A DNA stretch of 64,000 nucleotides from Cristatella mucedo (lineage: Eukaryota > Bryozoa > Phylactolaemata > Cristatellidae): NCBI GenBank assembly GCA_009760855.2, contig WPIO01000024.1:3306001-3370000 (forward strand), read 5' to 3'. Shown one piece after another: positions 12,044 through 24,132 of this stretch. Within the stretch, counting starts at the first letter, position 1; every line of letters begins with the position of its first letter. The position numbers and the translations under genes were made by a program. Below the pieces are notes generated by a model. It was not told the DNA's origin. It was given only the letters and a program-made list of their open reading frames with translations, and did not search any database.

Positions 12044-13888
12044 TACGACTATCGGACGCTTCCTCACAGCAGCCTGCTCACTAAGCAGCCAGCAACGCGA
12101 GGTTCCTTCCCACAGCACCCGCTCTCGCGAGCACTATAGTACCGCACTCTCAGCAGATGCTCGCTGGCTGGCGGCAGCACAGAAAGCAGGACGAGACAAG
12201 GAAGCCGCCAGCTCGTCTGGCAAGCAGGTGAGCCTGTACAGCTTTGCACTGCAACTGCTTCGGGGCTTCCTATAATTAGCGGTAGCCACTACAGCAATCC
12301 AGCTCTCAGGACAGGGACGTGCTAGCTGCTGTCAGTGGTGCAGACCGTGCAGTCTGTGCTCTGGCGACTTAAACTACCGGCCTCGCACGCGGCTAGCCGG
12401 CCAACGACACACTCGGTCAGTAATTAGTGGTGTGCCATGGGCTAATGACAGCTTACGGCACAGCAAGCAGTGGCTGAAACGACTTGACAGGCGACAGAGC
12501 GGCCGGCCACACGCAGCTGCCGCTGCTCGAGGCCGACAGGGTTATGCTGCCTGCAGAACACGGGTACATGCCAGCAGCTGCAAGACATGTGATTAGCCAT
12601 CGACTGCATCGTCGGGACACTACCCTGCCTGGCTGACACACGAACGCACCACATGGCACTTATGGTTATCACCTGTGACCAGGCGGTATATCCGGGATTC
12701 ACACGACGGCCGAGAGAAGGGGCGATATCACCAGATGGTGATACCCCAGCCTATGGCCGAGCTATCTGAGCCAACTCTAGTGCGATGATGCCACGACTGT
12801 CTCAACATTACAGCCACTGCAAGACACTGCAGAAGACGAGCAAAAGAAGGCACCATAAGTCCCAACTCTTCCAAAGACCTTTCAGACTCATGATCACAAT
12901 AGACACTCACGAGAGCTTTTATGAAAGCTGATCTTATAACTGCAAAAGGCAGAGAGACCTATACATGCAATCCACACGAATGAGAGGATAATGACAAATG
13001 TCAATATAGCATTTTCTAAGGTCCCTAAAAAAGGAGAGCTATACCCCTTTATAAGCACTTCTTTTGGGAAAGAAAGCATGCAGACCAATTATTTAGAATA
13101 AAAAATACAACCGCGGAGGCTAAACGCACATAAAGGGCAATAGCGGCCAAAGGAAGTATATTCTAATGAGGGACAAGTAGGATTTTCATTTTGCTTTAAA
13201 TATCAAGTCAGAAGATGTCGTGAAGCTGTTCAAAAATTCGTTAGATGATATGCCATTTTAATCGCGTATATATCTTATCAGCTCTTCCCCAATACAACCA
13301 CTCAGTGTGGAGCAATGCACTTGCTTGAGTTCCTGCAAGTGCCCCATACACAAATTTGTCCCAAAGCAACAAACACGATCTAGTGTCACAGCTACTTCTC
13401 CGGGAAATCTTAATGAGTCATGGTCAGACAACTGATTTTGCCTCATAGATTACATCATCAGCGCCGAACCAAGCTCACACAACTCGGGATCGTCCACGTT
13501 AGGAATTGGTCTGCTTTAGTAAAACCACAATTTCTCGGAGTACTGACTAGGCACAGGCCACCCGAAAAACCTGGATCATCTGCAAACATCCTTCCCCATC
13601 ACCGATGCCCCAAATATTAAGGTCACCACTTTCTCGAGCAGATGCACTAATGCTATCACACAATCAATCGGCAGCTTTCCTAGTGGTAGCTTCTCCACGT
13701 TTGATTGGCTGACACGAATTCATTGCCATTATCACCCAAAAGGCATTTCCTCTATCGGTCCAGAAAGCTATCCATCAGGCTCTGACAATACACTAGACAC
13801 GTCCTGTATGCACCACGAGTTGCTGCTGTGTACTTACAGATAGGTATTGATTCATCTGCCAACAGGTCTCCAGCACAATAATAATATA

Positions 13889-14028
<140 letters not shown>

Positions 14029-14029
14029 A

Positions 14030-14152
14030 TAGCGCCCCAAGATAACTTAATCTCTATTCAAGTGCTTCACATATGCCTCGGGGCTCGAGCTGACGACCCC
14101 AGTCAGACCTTGGTTGGGGCGAGCACCTTAGCCGCTGAACCAAACAATACTC
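14030..14152 (-). mobile_element. tRNA-derived SINE copy with L2-type tail
   Basis: The reverse complement has a head ggttcagcggctaaggtgct, a B-box-like cgtcagctcgagccccg, then aagcacttgaatagagatta…ttggggcgcta. This is a tRNA-like 5' part joined to the LINE-type hairpin tail. Confidence 0.75.
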
Positions 14153-14934
14153 GGACGTGACTTCAAAGCAGACACATTATAAGATACTCGAGCGAGCTGG
14201 CTACACTCGCTTCTGGTTTATAACTGAAGCTGGCAAGCCGAGATCGACAATGGAATCGATCTAGGAGAGCTGAAGTCGGATCATGGACTTGGTACAGCTT
14301 CCCTGATGCATCAGGCGATCGTTGGTAACACAGCATAGAGCATTGATAGTGTGTGTAGCTACACCTCAACCACTGCAATCTTAGTTATGCAATGTACCGT
14401 GTGATTAAAAACGTAAATGTGAACTACCATGGCTAGCAATGTCAATAGCCATGTAAGGCAGACGTGTAGCCCACGTAGCTCCTACAGCATTTAGCACCAC
14501 AGCATTTCCAAAGGCAGGAGTTCTACAATCACGTAAACAGCTCCATATTATATACTTGAGTGAAGGCCAACCAGGACTCCACCTCAAGGTGTTGGCGGGT
14601 TTCAACAGTCCGCTAAGTAATTGGTAACCGTGGATGCCATGCTTTTACAGGCAGCTTTCCATGGCAACACGTTTCTGTGATCCAATTTTTACAGTTCCAT
14701 ACACGGATCTTCTCACACACGGTAGCATCCATGCACTTATTTTGGTCAGCTTCTTATCACCAGATCCTACCTACATGCATATAATCTCCATTCTACGGTC
14801 AAGAAATAGATCGTACCACTCCTTACCATAACCTAGGCTATACGTGACACGTCATGTCATTCACGGGGTGGGGGCTGCCGGGAGGACCCCTGCCCTTAGC
14901 TGCTCCCGACTGATGGCCTGGCAGCAAGTTCACA

Positions 14935-15005
14935 GCTTTGCTAGCACTGGGAGAACCTAGTCTCCAGCCAGGTGCTTTACATGCACCCCAGGGCTCGAGC
15001 CACAT
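14935..15005 (-). mobile_element. SINE 3' fragment
   Basis: Reverse complement: ggctcgagccctggggtgca followed by agcacctggctggagactaggttctcccagtgct, the B-box and hairpin tail of the same SINE type. Confidence 0.6.
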
Positions 15006-18000
15006 TTGAAGCCGTTGAAGGCCGGTATCTCACACCTGGGCAGAACTAGGGCGGAGTAACGACTATTCACGGCCAGGCTGCATCGTGTGACAAGGTCAGC
15101 TCAAATATGGAAGTCCATTTCCCCCTCTCAGCAAAAAGCAGCTGCGCTTCGACTGCCGCTGTGGCAACCTAGTCCTACGTTGAGTGTCATCCAGGAGACA
15201 GACAGCTTCTGGGGCAAACCAATCTTGGACACACGGAAGGCGAGGCGAGTGATCTAAGCAATAGGCCAAGACCTCTAGCTGAGGCCTGCAGAGCTGATGC
15301 AGCAGTACATGATGCAGTGCAGATGGAACCGAGGTCGCGCATCCCCGCCCCCAACGAGAGGGCTAGCTAAATATGCAGTGACACAGAGGAGAGTTGCTCG
15401 CGTGAAAGCGATGCCACGAGGCTCGACGAACCATGCGCGAGTCACAGGAAGTTACCAAGGAAGCAAGCACACGCGTGATGGGCACGAACGTGCAGGCAAG
15501 CTCCACGCTTGGACCACTGTCCAGGCATACATGCACATGACATTAACGGCCGTCGTGACACCGGGTGCTGGCATGCCATCGTGGACCCGGACTACACCTG
15601 CTGCCTCGAGTGACTAATGATCAATATCGATAGTGAGCATCATTTGGATGGTCCAAAAGCAGGGAGAAAATTATCTTCTACAGATGCCGCTCTTCTGGCA
15701 TGCAGGAATGCATGCAGCACTCTGCACGGCCCTTGACAGGGATCACGAGGCTGTGGCTGTCACGTGCCACGAGGGACCGCACGACGATTGCAGACAAGGA
15801 CGGCGAAACGTTGCCGGAGCACTCGGGGGGGCAGGTCAGCGAGAGCGCAGTCAGATAGGAAGCGGGATGCCAGTGGGCTGCATGTATACTCGGTGCTTAC
15901 GGTAATTCCCAGGACATGCGGGACTCACCTCCTCTGCCACCATACGCGTTCTGACTCACAGCTGACGATGTCTGTGGAGGAGCGACACGGCCGTACTCTG
16001 AGTAGCTGCCCATCAGTGAGTTGCTGAAACACGTTGCGGATGTTGTGCATATTGCGGTCAAACGCCACTGCAGTCACGGTAGCCACAGGATTGGTAATGC
16101 CACCTTGCACAGAGAAGGGATGGCAAGACGGCATTCTGCAAGCATCTGCCAGCTCTTCTTTCTAACTCTATGCTCCTTGAAGGCACAATCGACTAGCAGG
16201 GAATGGAACAGCACAAGCAACAAGTGAACAATCGTAAGCATGATTCAAACCGAGAAAAAAAAACCTACAGCAAGCTCAACAGACTGCGGTGACAATCGGC
16301 AATGCAGGCAAGACAGACAGTAACCCAAAGAGTTCGAAAGATGCCAAGAGAAATGCAGGGCATGCTAACAGCTAAAAGTCATACTCTCTTCCCATCGCTG
16401 GACCTATGGGGCTAGCCGCGAGTGCAGTCTCGATCAGACGATGGGGGCACGTGGTACCGTCCACAAACCAAGGGCTGCTCCAAAAGCCACAGAGGAGGGA
16501 AGGCAGGCAACACAGCTGAGTCAGGGTGAGTAGCACGGAGTGATGAGAGGGGGAAGAGTAGCACGGAGGCAGCAGCTCAGTACGGCTGGAAACGACGTGC
16601 TCCAGTCAATTGCACGAGAGAAGGTGTCAGCGCAAGGGTTGCTGAGGCAGAGTTCCACGGTCAAGTATACAATGAGCAAAAAAGCTTCTGTCTTATGACT
16701 TATTATCATTATTATTCTTATGATTATTACTTTGTCTGATGACAAAAGTCTTTATGCCAAAGAAGGGAGCACGTAATTTATTGTCCTATTAGGACACCGA
16801 TGAGCCGGCACGTGCTTTAGTGAGATACGAAGGACTCCATTCATGGTGTGCCCCCGTGTGGGTGCAAGTAATAATTCTGCATTCATCCGTTGATCAACCG
16901 GATTGCATCACAGGCTCCTCGAGTAAAGGAGACAGACGACAGAATTTCTTGGATTTTTTAACCAATCTAACAGCCATATTTGTCACAAGCTGTAGTGACT
17001 TGACAGCTTTTCCGGATGCAGAGCTCCGTCTGAATTGCAGCAGCCCACTCTAGACATAACCAGGGAGCTAGCATGATCTACAGCCAGCAACGGTAGGTAA
17101 GACACACAGGTTTTTATGCAGGGGCCAGGCAAGCAAGATTTTATTGTAGGTGTGACAGAGCCACAATTGATGAAAAATTATGATTGCAAAATCGTCATTT
17201 CGACTCGAACTCGGCAGATGCTCATGGAGTGAGGTTAACACATAACTTTCGTCGTTGGTGACGGTGGGGCGGTACGAATAAGGGAGGGGGCTGCAGGACC
17301 GATGCCCTAAGTGTAGGGGCACATACCCCGTGCCCGGTGGCTGGCCCCTGACTACTCCGCGGGTGGCAGCAATTAGTTGCTGACAAACTCATTCCGAGCC
17401 CAGGCCCCCCCCCCCCCGCCGAAATCGAAACATCATGCAGCAAAACAGGCGGAACATAAGAGATGCGACCATCCTTACACGAGTGGAAACTGAAAATTAG
17501 TCACAAACTGCGTAACTATCAACATATGTTAAGATCACGTATGCTATGTATATACGCTAACTTCACTTCCTGAGCCCGCCGTGACCGAGATACCGAGGTT
17601 GCACCCGCACACCTCAAGCAGTCAAAAGGTGGCTCTGGGATAGTATCGTGTGAGGACCCCACAGATGACTTTCGACCACAACCTCCACCACCCATGTCTC
17701 GTTATTTGGTTCGTTTTTTTGCAACAGGAATCGTCCCTCTTGCTTCGTTTAATGCCACCGGAACCAACAACACCCTCAACCATTTGGGCAATCCGGCTGA
17801 CATGGCGCAAAGCCATGGCAGCTAATGTTGTACACCGCCGACCTGGCACGTGGATGGCACGGGAGGGGGGAGGAAGCGAGGTCCAGGGGGAAGGGCGCCA
17901 GCAGGGGCCGGGGCAGCACTGCACCGGTGCTTAGCCACCACCGATTCGGCTAGGACAGAGGGGCTGCCGACCGATGAGAACAAAAGAACGACAGGTCTAA

Positions 18001-18600
18001 TGGAGGCAAGAGACTGGCTCAATGATGGCTGCAGGGAAGGCCACACGGAGGCAGCAGTGGCTGACTTTTTTTTAAGGCCCAAGCCACATTTCGGCAGTGG
18101 CGCCACATAAACGGTCTGCACAGCAGGCTAATTGTGGTGGGGGCTGACTAGGACCAGGCTGAAAGGGCTAAGAGCTGGGAGCCAGCTACCAAAAACGACA
18201 CGAGCCGATACTTTCGACTGGATCACAGCCCAAGGGCAACGAGTGCACCAAGGGCGTTCCAGATCCGAGCTGTGCACTGGCACTAGCAACACGGGCACTA
18301 GCAGCAGGCAGATCTGGCAAGTAAGGGGCACACGGCTTGCAGAAAGCCAATGTTTCCTCCACGTCGATATCTTGTATGTAACCACAGGGCCAAGTGGACA
18401 ACCACACCCAGTTGGCCAACTTTTCGAGTAACCAATGCAAGAACGAAAGGAGCAGTCCTGAGAGATAGACGGGGATACGATGAAGCTCTGGGCAGCGGTC
18501 GGCAGACAACTACAGCAACACAACAGTGCCAATTCGGGTCCTTCATAGCCTCGTGGGCCCAAGCAGCCTGATGAAAAAATAAAATGAAAGATCAATGCTG
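15006..18600. other. No recognisable gene
   Basis: Includes a run of 12 C at about 17407 and a Gly-rich minus-strand frame near 17640-17710 (RDMGGGGCGRKSS). I considered the latter for the XRN2 tail and did not accept it. Confidence 0.35.
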
Positions 18601-18602
18601 AT

Positions 18603-18760
18603 TCAACAGCCTTATTTATATAGCAGCACAAAAGCTAGCATCGCCGCTTGCAGTAGGTAATGAAGGATTGGCTGCTGCAGGACTCTAACCAGGAACTCTG
18701 ACCCGTGGCCCCAAGTGCCAGCGCCTTACCAGCAGTGCTAATACCCAGGGGCGACCACCG
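18603..18760 (-). mobile_element. tRNA-derived SINE copy (diverged)
   Basis: The reverse complement reads gctggtaaggcgctggcact…ggccacgggtcagagttcctggttagagtcct, a diverged form of the 10140/26735 SINE head, with a degenerate tail at the low-coordinate end. Confidence 0.45.
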
Positions 18761-20795
18761 ACTATCAAAAGGTGCAAGAATGCACCTTGCATTGGGCTGA
18801 CTACAACCGCACAGTGGCAAGAAATTCCTGCATCACAGCTCTAGGCTGACAAGCAATCGCACAAGATTGTTCAAGTTTACGCTGGAAAAGAGGGACAGAC
18901 CAGTCAAGTTCAAGTTTTTGCCAAAAATACTTAAAGCGCAGACGTGAAATGGCCACATGGCTGCATCAAACTCACGCTACAAGGCGGCCTCCCAGGACTA
19001 AGGATGTGTACGAACTCGAGCACAAAGAACGATGGCCACTCACGTGCTTTGCCTGCAATTACCGAGTTGGCAGCAGGCAAGCCCAGTGGCTACAGGCTTT
19101 CGCATAACCTGCAAATTGTCGAATCAATTTTCTAAATGCTAGGTGCGATTTAACTGCACCAGGACAGCCATTAATCTTGCACCTTGGAACTAATAATCGA
19201 CGATTTATTGCCTTGCCACTGCCTACTGCCTATTACTCATGGCTAAACAAGCAGCCACTTTAGGTAGAATGATGCAATGCCACAACGATTCATGTAATCT
19301 AAACCACAAAGCTTTAGTGGCGATCAGTGGGAGAAGTCGGCCAGCAGTCGATAGTGCTGCTTCGAAGCAGATGCAGGACCACTTGCTTGCCAATCAAGAA
19401 AGCAGGTCAGAAAAGCCAGCCTCCTACTAGAGGGTGTCGACTTGTATGAATACTGAGCATAACATAGGCACCCCCAAATCGTAACAGGCACAAGATTTCA
19501 GCTTGATGTTCGAAAAAACCCGAGTGGATTGCGAGGTGGGGCTCCAAATGACAAGCTAGAGCAGACCGGAGGCGGACCTTTCCGTTACACCAACGCTCAT
19601 ACCAGGTACCATAACCAAGACTCAAACCGTATCAAAAAGAAGTCTTTCCAAAGAAGACCTGTTGCAAGACTGGTGCCATCAGCCAGTCACGATAACCTAG
19701 ATCACACTTCTTACGGTTTTTGAGGGCAGCACGAGGCCATCCACCAGTGAGGACAGGTCATTAACTTAAATTAATTAAAACATTCAACTTTAGTCATACT
19801 ATTAAATATAATTAACCTAAAATATTTTATACGGTCCAACTGTTATACGGCCAACTCACCCAACTTCTTCTGATGCTTACGATGCTCTTTGAATGCCTTG
19901 GCCTTTTTCATTTGAAGATCTTGCTACTTACAGAAATAATCGTACTCAAGTTGGATCGTGTAAATATGCAGCTGCACTTACAGTAACTAAATTTTGGGGA
20001 CCATCATTTCAACTAGCAAGATCATTTTTTCGGACAAAGGTCATGCACGACACCATTATCAGAAGAAGTTGGCCGAGTGAGTCGTACAAAAGAGTGGACA
20101 AGACCTAGTAGGACGAAGTTACACAATGTAATTGTGAACCTCCACAAAAAACGCACCAATTTCTCAGTAAAACCCTCATCTCTTGACTCTCGACCTCTAC
20201 TGATCAGCTAATAGACTTTGCCAGGATAATCAGCGAACCATTCTACTGACACAAAGGCCAGCTGTGGCTTGGTAGAAGCAAGGCAAAGAGGTTCGACTCA
20301 TCTAGGCACTGCCCAGTTTCAGCACTTGTAAGAACATATGAGCATAATTCACAAGAACGAAGTACACGCTGTCCGGAACGAGTTTTTTGAATTCTTCTAG
20401 TCTTGTCGCCTAGTTACGAGATGTCAAAATGTAAGTCGGCAGTGGGGTCATGGCTTTGAGAGCAAACGAACTGAAGGCATCGCCTTCAAACCACGTGAGG
20501 TTGGTTAGAGGCCAGCCAAACGATCACGGTTAATAGGAGCATGCTGTACGATGGAAGCAAAAGAGGACATTCCAATTAGGTAGCAAAGCCGGAGCAAAGA
20601 CGATGGAGAGACCTAAAAGTGAGTGACAGAGCCTTACTTAGGTCGACGTACTGCCTGTTGGAGCAGCCCATGCAAGTCAGAGAAAGGTGGAGTTGTGTGG
20701 CAGTTGGGACGTCCACAACAGATATCTTAGCAGCAGAGTGCCGCACCAACTGCTAAGTACACAGGCAGAATGAAGTGCAAGTAAACTTACAGAAG
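18761..20795. other. No recognisable gene
   Basis: AT-rich, with weak LINE-like fragments near 20390-20700 (minus strand, resembling L2 C-terminal/3' UTR phrases such as gtcggcagtgg…agagacctaaaagtgagtgaca). Heavily decayed. Confidence 0.35.
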
Positions 20796-20799
20796 CCTA

Positions 20800-21855
20800 T
20801 AACGGCTCCCAGATGAGTTACTTACCAAGTGATCCTTGTGGTGACCTAGCCGATCGCTTCTTTGTCAGCAAGATGGACAAGATACGAGAGTCCGCCCGAA
20901 GGATTTTGGCACCCCCCTGGATTCCTGTCCATCAATTACATCAACACAGGACTCAAGTCCATCGATTCCGTGGACTACCTCGATGTCTACATTCATGGAG
21001 GTCACGCATGCCTTATCCTGAAGTTATCTGCCAGTCAAAGACTATTAGTCCTCTAGACCCCATTCCCACGGTCCTACTTCTATGATGCTTAGATCTGCTG
21101 CTGCCATGCATAACTAACATAATAAATATGTCCTTAGCCTCAGATCAGGTCCCTGCACTTTTCAAAAAGGCTGCAGTCAGACCAGTAATTAAGAAAGCAA
21201 CACTAGACCAAGAAGACTCGAGCAGCTTCTGTCCAGTCTTCCTTCTGCAGTAACTAGCAAAGACACGTGAACAAGTTGTGGCTGACCAACTAAACTCTTA
21301 TATCGAAACTTAAACCTTGCTAGTAAGTTCCAGCCTGGTTTTAGAGCTAATCACTCCACAGAGTAAGCATTGCTTAGGGCATACAACGACATGTTTTGCT
21401 CGACCTTTCGGCAGCTTTTGATACTATCGATCACCAAGTCCTTCTTGAGCGCCTCTCAGCTCGCTTGGGCATTACTGGCACTGCACTGCAATGGTTCAAG
21501 TCCTATCTCAGCGGGAGACTCCAGAGTATTGACGTGAACGGACACAGATAATCCTGGGGGGCCTCTGAAGTATGGGGTAACTCAGTGCTCTATGCTTGGT
21601 CCCGTTCTTTTCACAGTTTATACCCTCCCTCTTGCCGATGTGATCGCTAGGCATAATCTAGGCTTTCACTTCTACACAGATGACACTCAGTTGTACCTTT
21701 TGTCTGATCCCTCCCAGCCCTCGAGCACGGCGAATTCTCTCAGCTCCCTTGCTGTATGTATTGATGACATCCGTACATGAATGGCAGCTAACCATCTTGA
21801 ATTGAATTTGAACTTTCTTAAATTGAAAGCTTTACATGCAGCATCTGTAAAGTGC

Positions 21856-21924
<69 letters not shown>

Positions 21925-21970
21925 CAGTTCTCTGAGGGTGCTATACAAATGTATCATTATTATTTTGTGG
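20800..21970 (+). mobile_element. L2-like LINE copy, internally broken
   Basis: Begins in the endonuclease-RT linker (SYLPSDPCGDLADRF). It runs through RT phrases ([12 protein letters not shown]-like with a frameshift near 21400, FKSYLSGRLQSIDVNG, LGPVLFTVYTLPLADVI, FHFYTDDTQLYLLSDPS) and ends in the 3' tail gattcagttctctgagggtgctatacaaatg. The YADD box is changed to YTDD. A (GA)n microsatellite at 21857-21922 sits just before the tail. Most of the RT C-terminal part is deleted. Confidence 0.88.
21857..21922 (+). repeat. (GA)n microsatellite within LINE tail
   Basis: About 33 GA units expanded from the gagagatt motif of the tail. Confidence 0.97.
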
Positions 21971-22293
21971 GCCACCAGGTTATGCTGAATTGCAGATACA
22001 TATGATACGGTAGGAGCACGGCAAGCCGGCGTTGCTGCCAGAAAATATTCCAGACCACACTATATAAAACAGGTGACCATCAGCACTGCATGAGCCAGCC
22101 AATCCTGGCAAGTAGAACAACCTACATACTGGGGCATACTCACGGCAGTCCCTGTTTCGAAGCTACAGATGACGAGTAGCTACGATAAGCGATTTTGCTG
22201 TTTATTAGCCTAACCTGCACAGAATCAGCCTTTTGTTTAGAAAACGGCATTCATGCACTCACTGATTACAAATAATGTGCACGTGCACATGCG

Positions 22294-22298
<5 letters not shown>

Positions 22299-22381
<83 letters not shown>

Positions 22382-22388
22382 CTCTCTC
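22299..22388 (+). repeat. (AC)n then (TC)n microsatellite
   Basis: About 78 bp of AC followed directly by a short TC run. Confidence 0.98.
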
Positions 22389-22474
22389 TAATGTGCTTTG
22401 GTTCACCTTCTCTAGTACACAAGTGGCTATATGACAGAGAGAGAAAGGCTTTAGAACAAAGTTGGAGAGTAGCT

Positions 22475-22565
22475 TATGCAGCTCAATGGATAGGGCACCG
22501 GTCTGACAACCATTGACTGCGGGTTCCCCTTATCCTTCCTTAACTCCGGAGACATGTACATCTGC
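22475..22565 (+). mobile_element. tRNA-like sequence, probable SINE head
   Basis: gcagctcaatggatagggca resembles a tRNA D-arm/A-box and gactgcgggttcccctta a degenerate B-box. It does not fold into a full tRNA with an acceptor stem by eye, so it is called SINE-derived. Confidence 0.35.
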
Positions 22566-22924
22566 ATTGGAACGCCTTGTAAGACAGAAACTTACTACAT
22601 TTTGCATTCAGTTAACACTAATGACAAATTTAAACTTATGTAGCAGCAATAACCACAGCAACAGAAAACAGGAAGAAACCATATGCAATATCTCCGACTG
22701 AGTTGGCTAGATAACCAACGTATACAGACTCTATACTTCGGCCACCAACACACAACTAGAAGGTTTAGTATGCTTATAGCCAGCCCCACCCCAGCATTTG
22801 GCAACTGGAGCTTTGGCCGGCTGCTGTGAGGCCTAGCGCAATTCAAGGACAGCCGACCAGTAAGCACAAGGCTTAGTAAGTGTAGAGGTCATTGTGAGCA
22901 CACATTCTGCAAGCTCTGACAAGT

Positions 22925-23725
22925 GAGATCAAAGGTAAATGTCGATAGAATACTGAGAAGACTGGACCAATAATCAAATAGTTGTTTAGAGAACCTTTCA
23001 TAGGTCAAACATATTACAAATGGGACCTGAGGTTATGACGAGTTCCACATAAAAAGAAAGCATTAAAAAACGAATAGGCAAACCGTGCCTAACCTGGCAG
23101 CAAGACATAAACCAACATATAGACAAATAAAAAATGGACAGCCGTCAGCATCATATATAACTTGCACCCCAACTTGTTGATCCTAGATACACGCAGGAGC
23201 ATATTTGCAGCTTTTTGAGCTACATGCTTGTGATTCATTTAGAGTGTAGCTTCGTGACTTACAAATTCCATAACTTAGCTAACACTAAACAGATCAACAT
23301 ATAATTTCAAATATAAGTTCAGCACTACTTGCCCAATACTGCAAGAACTCATTTATGATTTCGCTTACATCATTTTTTCTTTACTAGTTCACGATCGCAG
23401 ATAATGCAGTTCAAGGATGTTTCATGATATTTGTAGCCATACTTGCTTAACCTAAATCCGAAATAAACTACAGCAATTATGTTCAAGCAGAGCTAAACTC
23501 ACATTTCAAATTTCACGACGACCCGTGACGTATTGACCAAGGTATGGAGTTTACAAGGTACAACGCTAGACAGTAAATGAAGCAGTTTATAAGTTCCACG
23601 TATGTCCTTTTGCAAGCTACAAATATATACCTCGATCTACCCAGATTCAATAAGTTGGGACACTAGTTGCACATGATGCAGAGATCGGTACACTGGTCGC
23701 TTGAAGATCTGTCGCTTCAGCTTTA
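22925..23725 (+). repeat. AT-rich dispersed repeat, copy 1 (uninterrupted)
   Basis: Colinear similarity to 28745-30330 and 63075-63290. Shared phrases include gaccaataatcaaatagttg, aaaaacgaataggcaaaccg, ccccaacttgttgatcct, gctacatgcttgtgatt and atacctcgatctacccagattcaataagttg. No conserved open frame, no obvious terminal inverted repeats. Confidence 0.75.
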
Positions 23726-23997
23726 CTTCAGGATTATATATGGTTTATCAAATAGTTTTTTAACACTTAACTTTTATTTAAAAGTCATTTTCGTTTCAAT
23801 TCCTATTTATAACGTGTGTATCTTTTGAAAGCTACATTGAACAATAATTCGACAATTGGAAAAATCTTAGTATTTTCTCGACATTTATCCTTAATGCTTA
23901 CAGTTCAAATGGGCAGCCACACATGCTTGCCGGTCTTCGCTTTCCTACCAGGATACTGCGGCATTGGACTGACAGGTATTATGGGCCGGCTACTCAC
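23725..23997 (-). other. Possible XRN2 3' UTR with AATAAA signal
   Basis: If exon 19 is terminal, this stretch is 3' UTR: TGA at 23994-23996 and a minus-strand AATAAA at 23773-23778. If the gtgagt donor at 23997 is used instead, it is intron. No coding sequence is visible. Confidence 0.35.
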
Positions 23998-24132
23998 GTG
24001 ACCATTCTCTGAGCAGCGGCCGGGTTCTTGTTGTCCCTGTAGCCGCTGCCTCGCTGGAAGCCGAGCTGAGGCCGATAGTTGCCCTGGTTATCTTTAATCA
24101 GGCCCTCGGGCTTCAGTGCAGCTGTCGGTGGC
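23998..24132 (-). CDS. XRN2: XRN2 exon 19, last identified exon (residues 796-841)
   Basis: Acceptor atccgcag. It encodes [20 protein letters not shown], then [20 protein letters not shown] and QRMV, matching AAVLKPSDW...W.PQLGFNR. After QRMV the genome reads ACG TGA, so the protein could stop at 23994. The same bases form a perfect donor (AC|GTGAGT). A minus-strand AATAAA lies at 23773-23778, about 220 nt past that stop, so a terminal exon is possible. Confidence 0.93.

Noticed and set aside
17622-17720. Gly-rich minus-strand frame RDMGGGGCGRKSS
   Set aside because: No usable acceptor and no match beyond glycine content.
18128-18600. Possible next XRN2 exon after a very good acceptor near 18572 (minus strand)
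   Set aside because: In the required phase it gives only a short tail (TLLGPTRL then stop). The other frames do not resemble XRN2. It is 5.4 kb away with no supporting homology.
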